Below are positions 21,486 to 30,500 of a DNA stretch of 64,000 nucleotides, piece by piece. The stretch spans positions 51,407,612-51,471,611 of the forward strand of contig NC_084847.1 of NCBI RefSeq assembly GCF_033115175.1. The letters are read 5' to 3'. The notes under the pieces are model-generated. The model ran no database searches, was not told the DNA's origin, and worked only from the letters and a program-made list of their open reading frames with translations. The stretch's first letter is position 1. Each line of letters opens with the position of its first letter. The DNA is from Lepus europaeus. Lineage: Eukaryota; Chordata; Mammalia; Lagomorpha; Leporidae. Both the position numbers and the translations under genes were made by a program.

Positions 21486-22140
21486 GAAGTGGGGGTGGGG
21501 ACCCACGCCAAGTCTCCCGGGGGGATGTTGGTAACCACTGCCCCCGTGGCAACCTTCCAGAACCGCTCTTTCTCCGGTGATGCAGAATTCTCGCTGAGCC
21601 CCTCCTTCCTCCTCCCTGATGGACAGGGCCCTCCCAGTCCCTGCCGTGGGACCCCCAGGTCCCGGGGACCACAGGATTCAGCCTCTCCGTGAGGACCCCC
21701 TCCATGCGGGCCCCCATCTCCCCAGAGCCACGCGTCAGCTCCTTCCTCTGAATGTCCTGCAGCCCCCCCCCGCCCCAGCTCCATAGCTAATACAGAACTC
21801 ATCAGTTCCCAGTCTGACCCCTTGACCCCTGGTCCCGTCTGTCCTCCCCACCCCCAGGCTGGGCACCACCACCCAGACGCTTGCGCAAGCCGGAAGCTGT
21901 TGTCTTCAGCCCCTCCCTGTGCCCCACTGCCCTGAGCTATCTGCTGTTACCAGGGCCCGGCCGGATGACCTAAGTGTACACCTGCATGGCCACCACCTCG
22001 GTCCCACAGGTTGTCACCTTCTACCTGAGCTCTTGCATGCACCGCTATGTCCCTTACTGCTGCTCCTCACTCACAGGTCACTTGAGGGGCTTTTAAAAAT
22101 CTTCACCAGCAGGTCCAAGCTGGACGGGTGATCAAGACAC

Positions 22141-22850
22141 CTGGGCCAGTGCTGCGGCTCAATAGGTTAATCTTCCGCCTTGCGGCGCTGGCACCCCGGG
22201 TTCTAGTCCCGGTCGGGGCGCCGGATTCTGTCCAGGTTGCCCCTCTTCCAGTCCAGCTCTCTGCTGTGGCCCGGGAGTGCAGTGAGGATGGCCCAAGTGC
22301 TTGGGCCCTGCACCCGCATGGGAGACCAAGAGAAGCACCTGGCTCCTGCCTTCGGATGAGCGCGGTGCGCCAGCTGCAGCATGCCAGCCACAGTGGCCAT
22401 TGGAGGGTGAACCAACAGCAAAGGAAGACCTTTCGGGGCCAGTGCTGTGGCTCAGCAGGTTAACACCCTGGCCTGAAGTGCCGGCATCCCACATGGGCAC
22501 CGATTCAAGACCCGGCTGCTCCACTTCCGATCCAGCTCTTTGCTGTGGCCTGGGGAAGCAGTAGAAGATGGCCCAAGTCCTTGGGCCCCTGCACCTGCGT
22601 GGGAGACCCAGAAGAAGCTCCTGGCTCCTGGCTTTGGATCGGTGCAGCTCTGGCCGTTGCAGCCATCTGGGGAGTGAACCAGCAGATGGAAGACCTCTCT
22701 CTCTCTCTCTCTGCCTCTCCTCTCTCTGTGTAAATCTGACTTTCAAATAAACAAATAAATCTTTAACAAAAAGGAAGACCTTTCTCTCTGTCTCTCTCTC
22801 ACTGTCCATTCTGCCTGTCAAAAAAAAATTAAAAAAATAAAAATAAAAAA
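22141..22850 (+). mobile_element. CSINE (outer element of a nested pair)
   Basis: Head gggccagtgctgcggctcaa at 22141; the body continues to 22434 and resumes at 22785 (tctctgtctctctctcactg) with an A-rich tail to 22850. Split by the next entry. Confidence 0.92.
22435..22770 (+). mobile_element. CSINE (inner element of a nested pair)
   Basis: ggggccagtgctgtggctca to caaataaataaatcttta-like tail. Target duplication aaggaagacctttc at 22421-22434 and 22771-22784 lies within the outer CSINE. Confidence 0.94.
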
Positions 22851-22854
22851 ACAC

Positions 22855-23092
22855 CTGTGTCCCACAGCCTGGCTCCCGGCTCCAGCTTCCTGCTGATGCA
22901 CACCCCGGGAGGCAGCAGGGCTGGCTCAAGTCCTTGGGTCCCTGCCCGCTATGTGGGAGACCTGGATGGAGTTTCCTGGCTCCCAGCTGAAGCCTGGCTC
23001 AGTTCTGACTGTTGTGGGCACTTGGGGATGAACCATCAGCCGTGAACATGCTCTCTCTCCTTCTCTGTCACTCTTTCAAATTAAAAAACAAA
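22855..23092 (+). mobile_element. CSINE, older, 5'-truncated
   Basis: ctggctcccggctccagctt, ggaggcagcagggctggctc, tail ctttcaaattaaaaaacaaa. Confidence 0.75.
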
Positions 23093-23480
23093 GGGGCCGG
23101 CACTGTGGCCTAGTGGGTTAAGCCGCCACCTGCGGTGCCGGCATCCCATATGGGCACCAGTTCGATCCCGGCTGCTCTACTTCCAATCCAGCTCTCTGCT
23201 ATGGCCTGGAAAAAGCAGTAGAAGATGGCCCAAGTCCTTGGGCCCCTGCACCTGTGTGGGAGACCCAGAAGAAGCTCCTGGCTCCTGGCTTCGGATCAGC
23301 ACAGCTCTGGCCATTGCAGCCGACTGGGGAGTGAACCAGCGATGGAAGATCTCTCTCTCTCTTTCTCTCTCTCTCCCTCTCTCCCTCCCTCCCTCCCTCC
23401 TCCCTCTCCTTCTCTCTCTGTGTAACTCTTTCAAATAAATAAATAAATCTTTAATAAATACATAAACAAATATTTTAAAA
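23093..23480 (+). mobile_element. CSINE with expanded CT/CCCT tract
   Basis: ggggccggcactgtggccta head; (CT)n and (CCCT)n at 23350-23425; tail tcaaataaataaataaatct. Confidence 0.93.
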
Positions 23481-23589
23481 TCAACATTTTGGCCGGTGAC
23501 TCCCACTTACAGCTAAAGCTAAGAACCCCATAGTGAGAAACATTGAGTTGCAAATAACATATATCTGGGGCTCAAGTTAGTTTCTAACA

Positions 23590-23805
23590 GTGGTTCTTTT
23601 CTGAAAGGCAGAGACAGACAGACAGACCCAGAGATCTTCCATCTACTGGTTCACCCCCTAAATGCCCATAACGACCAGAGCTGGGACGAGGCTGAAGCCA
23701 GGAGCCTGGTTTCCCTGGTAGGTGGCTGGGACCCCAGTACGTGAGCCGTCGTCTGCTGCCTCCCAGGGTGTGCTTTAGCAGGGAGCTGGAGTGGAGAGCC
23801 GAGGG
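23590..23805 (-). mobile_element. CSINE, older
   Basis: ctgaaaggcagagacagaca, aggctgaagccaggagcctg, gctttagcagggagctggag. Confidence 0.75.
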
Positions 23806-23945
23806 GCTGGAGTGGGGCTGTAATGGGTAACGCCTCTGCCTGTGCCGCCAGCATCCCACACGGATGTCAGTTCAAGTCCCAGATAATCCCCTTCTGACCC
23901 AGCCCCCCGCTAAGGTGCCTGGAAAGGCAGTGGAAGATGGCCCCC
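23806..23945 (+). mobile_element. CSINE 5' fragment
   Basis: ggagtggggctgtaatgggt, gccagcatcccacacggatg; ends after gcagtggaagatggccc. Confidence 0.7.
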
Positions 23946-24085
23946 AGAACCCAGACACTCTGACATGGGTGCGGGCATCCCCAGCAGTGTCTCCAGTGCT
24001 GCACCGGACATCAGTGCCAATCAGCGGCTCGTAAACTGTGACGTGCGTCAGAATCAAGTACAGGCTTGCTACGATGCAGATTTCT

Positions 24086-24425
24086 GGGCCGGCGCTGTGG
24101 CATAGCAGGTAAAGCTGCCGCCTGCAGTGCCGGTATTCCATATAGGCACCAGTTTGAATCCTGGATGCTCCACTTCCGATCCAGCTCTCTGCTGTGGCCT
24201 GGGAAAGTGGCAGAAGATGGCCCAAGTCCTTGGGCCCCTGCACCCATGGGGGAGACCCGGAAGAAGCTCCTGGCTCCTGGCTTCGGATCTGCCCAGCTCC
24301 AGCCACTGTGGCCATCTGGGGAGTGAACCAGCAGATGGAAGAACCCTCTCTTTGTCTTTCTCTCTCTCTCTCTCCCTCTGTCACTCTACTTTTCCAAGAA
24401 ACAATCCTTAAAAAAAAAAAAAAAA
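24086..24425 (+). mobile_element. CSINE, full length
   Basis: gggccggcgctgtggcatag head, ccaagaaacaatccttaaaa tail. Confidence 0.93.
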
Positions 24426-24793
24426 GGCCGGCACCGTGGCTTAACAGGCTAATCCTCTGCCTTGCGGCGCCGGCACACCAGGTTCTAGTCCCGGCTGGGG
24501 CGCTGGATTCTATCCCGGTTGCCCCTCTTCCAGGCCAGCTCTCTGCTATGGCCCGGGAAGGCAGTGGAGGATGGCCCAAGTGCTTGGGCCCTGCACCCGC
24601 ATGGGAGACCAGGAGGGAGCACCTGGCTCCTGGCTTCGGATCAGCGAGATGAGCCAGCCGCAGCGGCCATTAGAGGGTGAACCAACGGCAAAAAAAAGAA
24701 GACCTTTCTCTCTGTCTCTCTCTCTCTCACTATCCACTCTGCCTGTCAAAAAATAAAAATAAAAAAATAAAGAAAGAAAAGAAAAGAAAAGAA
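24426..24793 (+). mobile_element. CSINE, young subfamily, inserted at the tail of the previous copy
   Basis: ggccggcaccgtggcttaac head; gcctgtcaaaaaataaaaat tail extended with aaagaaaag repeats. Confidence 0.93.
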
Positions 24794-24849
24794 GAATGGC
24801 TGCTCTGCCTTGCTTTGCCCTACATTCTCTGGTGATGGCCAGATGGAGC

Positions 24850-24965
24850 TGCGCTTGTCCCCACCTGTGTGACCCTGGGAAGGTGACTTACCTTCCTAGA
24901 TCAGTCTCCAAAACTGGCCCAGGAATGGGAGAAGACAAAACAAAATGCCGCACTCCAAGACCACT
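24850..24965 (+). mobile_element. MIR SINE relic
   Basis: Contains ctgtgtgaccctgggaaggt then gacttaccttcctagatcag, typical of MIR. Confidence 0.55.
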
Positions 24966-24988
24966 ACCACAACTGAAATCCCTGGCGA

Positions 24989-25258
24989 AGGCGCTGGTGC
25001 AGTGGCGCAGAGGGCTAAGCCTCCGCTGGCCACACCGGCATCCCACATCAGAGGGCCAGCTTGAACCCCAGCCGGTCCACTTCCCATCCAGCTCCCCGCT
25101 AGCGCGCCCTCAGAAGGCAGTGGCGCCTGCCGGTGGGAGACCACGATGGAGCTCCTGGCTCCTGGCTCAGCCATCTGGGGAGGGAGCCGGCAGATGGGAG
25201 ATCTCCCTCTCCCTTTCTCCCTCTTTCGCTTTCAAATAAAAAAAACTAAATCCTTAAG
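24989..25258 (+). mobile_element. CSINE, internally shortened
   Basis: aaggcgctggtgcagtggcg, ccggcatcccacatcagagg, tail gctttcaaataaaaaaaact. Confidence 0.85.
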
Positions 25259-25341
25259 AAACGTCTGGTGAACAAAATTCTTTATAGTAGTTTTGTCTCT
25301 AGATGGGGGTTCTTGGAGAAAAGGGCCTTTTTTCTAATTTG

Positions 25342-25656
25342 TTTTTAAAGATTTATTTATTTGAAAGACAGAGTTGCAGAGAGAGAGAGAGAGAGGTCTT
25401 CCATCCGCTGGTTCACTCCCCAGATGGCCGCAATGGCCGGAGCTGTGCCAATCCAAAGCCAGGAGCCAGGAGCTTCTTACAGGTCTCCCTCATGGGTGCA
25501 GGGGCCCAAGGACTTGGGCCATCCTCTACTGCTCTCTCAGGCCATAGCAGAGTGCTGGATGGGAAGTGGAGCAGCCGGGACTCAAACTGATGCCCATACG
25601 GGATGCCGGTGCCGCGGGCAGTGTGGCTGCATCCACTACTCCACGGCGCTGGCCCC
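25342..25656 (-). mobile_element. CSINE, full length
   Basis: aagatttatttatttgaaag to ccacggcgctggcccc. Confidence 0.92.
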
Positions 25657-26065
25657 CTGGGCCTCCATTAGGGAGGCAAAGGCTCAGGATGCTGTGGACA
25701 CGGCCCCTCCCCTCACCCTGCCACCCCTTCCCCACCCCCCTGCCCACGGCTGAGTCAATGCCAGTTCCCCGCAGAAGACAAAGGGAAGGAAGTGAGGCTG
25801 CTCCCTTTGCTTCCTCCCCGAGGTTGTGGGTGCGTCTGGCTGTCCGCTGGTCCTCGGGCAGCTTCTGACAGCTCGCAGCCTGGACTGTGGGGAGAGCCAG
25901 GCTCCTCCGTGGGGATGGAAGCGTTTGAGACTGGACTCCACCCCCGGGCCTTGAACTTGCTCTGCGCTGCGCGGGGCTGAGACACCCGAGGGGCACGCGT
26001 CCTGGGAACAGTCCCTCTGCAGCCGGAGGCGCCCCATCCAAGCTCCATCCACCGATCTCCCCGAA

Positions 26066-26365
26066 GCTGCCTGAGTAGTGGCGTGGCCAGTAAAGCTGTC
26101 ACTTGCGGTGCCTGCATCCCATATGGGCTCCGGTTCGAGTCCCGGTCGCTCCACTTCTGATCCCGCTCCCTGCTATGGCCTGGGGAAGCAGTGGATGATA
26201 GCCCAGATGCTGGGCCCCTGCCAGCCACGCGGCAGACCGGGAAGAGGCTCCCGGCTTCGGCCTGGCCCCGTCCCGGCTGCGGTGGCCACTGGCCACTAAA
26301 CCAGCAGATGGAAGACCTCTCTTTTTCCTTATTTGAAAGGCAGAGTGACAGAGAAGGAGAGACAC
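26066..26365 (+). mobile_element. CSINE followed by a short reverse CSINE fragment
   Basis: tagtggcgtggccagtaaag, ggttcgagtcccggtcgctc; at 26325 it runs into ttatttgaaaggcagagtga, which is the 3' end of a copy in reverse orientation. Confidence 0.8.
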
Positions 26366-26705
26366 ATCCGGGCCTGGAACGACCAGCCTGCGGGATGGAG
26401 CCAGAGCCCGCGACCCTTCCGGGCCTCCCGCCCCTCTCCGCCATCTTTTCCCGTCATGCTCTCGGGCCGGGCCGAGGCGGCCCCGCATCCGACGCCGGGA
26501 CGCCCCTTCCCGGCTCCATCCCCACGGTCCCCTCTCGCTGGGGACGCCCTCCCGGACCGACCGTCCCCTCACGCTGGGGACGCTTCCCCAGAGACTAGTA
26601 ATGCCCACCACGCCTCTTGGAAGGACCCAGTGCGGCAATGGCTGCGATAAAGCCTTTAATGAACCACTACTGGTAAGTTACTCCAGGGCCGGCGCCGGGC
26701 TCCGG

Positions 26706-27358
26706 CCAGGCCCCGCCCCTCGTGCGCGCTCACAGCCAGACCCCGCCCCTCGAGGCGCCCCAACGGCCAGGCCCCGCCCCTCCAGTTGTCCCAGCGTCCA
26801 GGCCCCGCCCCTCGTGCGCGCTCACAGCCAGACCCCGCCCCTCGAGGCGCCCCAACGGCCAGGCCCCGCCCCTTGAAGCGCGCTCACAGCCAGACCCCGC
26901 CCCTCCAGGCGTCCCAGCGGCCAGGCCCCGCCCCTTGTGCGTGCTCACAGCCAGACCCCGCCCCTCGAGGCGCCCCAACAGCCAGGCCCCGCCCCTCGAG
27001 GCGTCCCAACGGCCAGGCTCCTCCCCTTGAAGTGGTCACAGCCAGACCCCGCCCTAGAGGCTTTCAAATGGCCAGGACCCTCCACTTGAAGCCCACTCAA
27101 AGCCAGACCCCGCCCCTCGATCCGTCCCAGCGCCCAGGCCCCGCCCCTTGTGCGCGCTCACAACCACGCCCCCCCGAGGCGTCCCAACGACCAGGCCCCG
27201 CCCCTTGTGAGCGCTCCCAGCCAGACCCCGCCCCTCGAGGCATTCAAACGGCCAGACCCCGCCCCTCGAGGCTTCTAACGGCCAGGCCCCGCCCCTCGAG
27301 GCACTCAAACGGCCCGGACCCGCCCCTCTGGGCGGTTCTAACGGCTAGCCCCGCCCAC
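26706..27358 (+). repeat. GC-box minisatellite upstream of TBL2
   Basis: About 22 tandem units of 29-31 bp. Most begin ccagaccccgcccct or ccaggccccgcccc and end in ctcacag, cccaacgg or similar. Two unit types tend to alternate (cgtgcgcgctcacag and cgaggcgccccaacgg), giving a roughly 61-bp higher-order period at the 5' end. I count about 16 perfect CCCCGCCCC cores, each a match to the Sp1/KLF GC box in reverse orientation. The units decay in the middle (27028-27110) and at the 3' end. The array stops about 75 bases before the TBL2 start codon, so it lies in the proximal promoter or 5' UTR. Confidence 0.92.
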
Positions 27359-27434
27359 GCGTGCGAGCGCGGCCCCGCGGAGACGTACGGGCTCCCGAGC
27401 GGTGCGCGGCTGAGCTGGCGGTGGCGTGTCCGAC
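27300..27434 (+). promoter_or_regulatory. TBL2: TBL2 proximal promoter / 5' UTR
   Basis: CpG-rich, TATA-less DNA between the decaying end of the GC-box array and the start codon, including ctagccccgcccacgcgtgc (27345-27364) and gcgagcgcggccccgcgg. The CpG island continues to about 27620. The start site cannot be fixed from sequence. Confidence 0.65.
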
Positions 27435-27564
27435 ATGGAGCTGCCGCAGATGCCGGAGTTAATGGGCTTGTCCCTGTTGGTTGGGCTGCTGGCCCTGATG
27501 GCGACGGCGGCGGTGGCGCGGGGGTGGCTGCGCGCGGAAGAGGAGAGGTGCGGCCCGCCTGCGC
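27435..27564 (+). CDS. TBL2: TBL2 exon 1 (coding part)
   Basis: Residues 1-43: MELPQMPELMGLSLLVGLLA and the rest of the membrane anchor. ATG context tccgacATGg. Donor gcgc|gtaagt. Confidence 0.95.
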
Positions 27565-30500
27565 GTAAGTGAGGCCGGGGCGTCGCTTGCAGGGACGCGG
27601 TGCCGCCTGGCCGGGCCGGTCCCTCGCCCCGGGCAGCCCTGGTTAGAACCTGGGTCCCGCAGAGTGGCCTTGCCGGGGCTCTACGGCTGTGCCCGGGGTG
27701 CGCGACTGTTAGAGCGAGGGCAGAGCGACTTAGCTCGGTGCACCCCTTGCTCCATGGTGGGCTTCGGGGGAGAGAGGTCCCCTAGCGTGTCGACGTGAGC
27801 GAGAGGGGAGGTGTGCAGGACCCCTTCGCAGAGATGGGGGGCCCCCAGGGGCAAGACGAGGCGTCCCCAGGCAGCGTGTGGGGGTCGGGAGCGGGGAGGA
27901 CAGGCAGACAGAGGCTCGATCCAGCTTGTAGGGTAGGAGCCCAAGCCACGCGTGTTCCGTGTGCCAGCCTTGTGCCTAGCCTGGTCCTCCGTGAGGTAGG
28001 GGATGCAGAAGTTGACTGGCACCGTTCCTGGCGAGGGGCTGGGTGCTCCCACACGTATTGGACTTCCTGTCATCCCTGGGTTCTTTCTGGGATGTTCCGG
28101 AGCCTCTAGCCCTGTTGCTTTGTGTGTGTTACCCCGTCCAATACTCTCAACCTGTTGAAGGAGTCCAAGGCCCCAGAGCGAGTTAAGAATGTTCCCAAAG
28201 CCAAGGCCACTAGGTAAGACGCACTTTATTCTGGCCAAGGATCCACACTCCCCCTGCTGTGCTGTGTTACCTGCCCAACTGCTGTCACACAGAGGCTGTT
28301 CTTTAAGATTTATTTATTTATTTGAAGGAGTTACAGAGAGGCAGAGAGAGAGAGAGGTCTTCCACTGCTGGTTCATGGCCCAAATGGCTGCAATGGCCAG
28401 AGCTGCGCCGATCCGAAGCCAGGAGCATCTTCTGGGTCTCCCACACATGTGCAGGGGCCCAAAGACTTGGGCCATCTTCTACTGCTTTCCCAGGCCACAG
28501 CAGAGAGCTGGATTGGAAGAGGAGCAGCCGGGACTCGAACCAGCGCCCATATGGGATGCCAGCACTGCAGGCAGTGGCTTTACCCACTATGCCAGGGCAT
28601 CGGCCCTGAATGAGGCTGGCATTTCTAATTTGCATTGAGGCGCTCTGTAGACAGGCAGCCTCCTCAGTGGCACAGTCAGAATCCACACCCAGGGGTCAGC
28701 AATGGTGCAGTGGGTTAAGCTGCCGCCTGCATCCCACATGAGCGTCGGTTTGAGTCCTGGCTGCTCCACTTCCCATCCAGCTCCCTGCTGATGCTGCTGG
28801 GAAGACAGCAGAGGACAGCCCAAGTGCTTGGGGCCCTGCTACCCACGTGGGAGACCTGGAGTTCCAGGCCCCTGTCTTCCACTGTGTGCTCAGTGGAGGG
28901 AAGATCTCTTTCTGTTTCTCCTCTCTCTTCCCTTCAAATAAATAAGTCTTTAAAAAAAAAAAAAAAAAAAGAATCCAAACCCAGGTCAGATTGCAAAGCC
29001 TGCGTGTGTGCCCACATCACGCTGTTGGGAAACACAACGGCCGGATCTGGTTTATCTCTTGCTGCTGCACTTAGCGCCTGGCCAATCACAGGTGGTCAGT
29101 GAACGCTTAGGAGGGAGAGACTGGGGGAATGACGCGGCCCCCACCTTGCAGGCCAAAAAGCAAACGGACTTGCACCTGAGAAGTCCTCGGGCTCCAAGAA
29201 GCAGAAGCAGCATCAGCGGATTCGCAAGGAGAAGCCCCAGCAGCACACCTTCAGCCACCGCCTCCTGGCCGCAGCGCTGAAGGTACGTGGGCACGCACGC
29301 ACGCACGCACACACAGCCCCCGTGCACAGATGCACCTGCAGGTCTCTGCCTCTGTGGAGACTCAGTGGGCGTGGCCCATGCCGTCCTGTCCCGTCCCCAG
29401 TTTGCTGGCTACCCCAGGCATCGAGGCCCCAGGGTTCCGCCTCTCCAGGTGCCCATGGGGTTCCCACTCAATGCTTCCCTGCAGAGCCACAGCGGCAACA
29501 TATCCTGCATGGACTTTAGCAGCAACGGCAAGTACCTGGCCACCTGCGCAGACGACCGCACGGTCCGCCTCTGGAGCACCAAGGACTTCCTGCAGCGGGA
29601 GCACCGGAGCATGAGGGCCAACGTGGAGCTGGACCACGCCACCCTGGTGCGCTTCAGCCCCGACTGCAGGTGGGGCAGCACGCAGCCGCGGCCCGTCCCG
29701 GGGGCCTGCCCGCGTCCAGTGTAGGGTAGCGAGGCGAGCTCCGGGGTCTCCCTTGGGGTGGTGTTAAGGGCCCCCAGCTAGCTTGAGCACTGCCCGTGTG
29801 CTCCTCGTCTCTAGGGCCTTCATTGTCTGGCTGGCCGGTGGAGACACCCTCCGTGTCTTCAAGATGAGCAAGCGAGAGGACGGGGGCTACACCTTCACAG
29901 CCACCCCAGAGGACTTTCCTAAAAAGCACAAGGCCCCTGTCATCAGCATTGGCATTGCCAGCACAGGTAAGAGGCACGCAGCGTGGAGCCTGCCCCCGGC
30001 GCAAGGTCATGGGCCCGCTTGTATGTGTTGGGAAAGACAGTGCGTGGGTGCTCGGCGTGACGCAGGGGCTCCTGGAGTCCTCCAAGCCACCGCAGGGTCC
30101 TTCCCTGTGCCGACCTGTGGCTGGGCGGGGGGCAGCGGCCGCCTCTGCGCCTCCGTGGGCGAGGCCGTTGCCCTCAGCTCCCGCCCCGCCTTGCTCCCTC
30201 AGGGAAGTTCATCATGACGGCCTCCAGTGACACAACTGTTCTCATCTGGAATCTGAAAGGCCAGGTGCTGGCCACCATCAACACCAACCAGATGAACAAC
30301 ACCTACGCTGCCATATCCCCTTGCAGCAGGTGAGGAAGGAGGGGTGTGGTGTGAGGAGTGGAGGAGAGAGGCTGGGCGGGCCTAGGCCGAGCCAGAGCCC
30401 AAGCTGCAGCGGCAAGTCCCACCCCTCCCACTGCAGTGAAGCAGGGAGGGGACCTCACGGGAGCTGCCCCAAGTCCAGAGTCTGTCATTTTATAATAGTT

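Larger units (their letters stand above)
19612..26705. other. MLXIPL-TBL2 intergenic region
   Basis: 7.1 kb, more than half CSINE. Non-repeat stretches at 19640-20220, 21120-21365, 21490-22135 and 25660-26060 show no gene I can support. 26380-26600 is a CpG-rich shoulder before the TBL2 promoter. Confidence 0.75.

Noticed and set aside
23440-23460. AATAAA hexamers in the aataaataaat tails of CSINEs as gene 3' ends
   Set aside because: They are part of the SINE consensus and occur in every copy.
24086-24793. tRNA-like B-box sequences (ggttcgagtcc) in many places
   Set aside because: They belong to the tRNA-derived heads of CSINEs; no complete tRNA cloverleaf with acceptor stem was seen.
26722-27568. 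Open frame of about 260 codons running into TBL2 exon 1
   Set aside because: A by-product of the GC-box repeat. It is in a different frame from TBL2 and has repetitive RPSRRPNGQAPP content.
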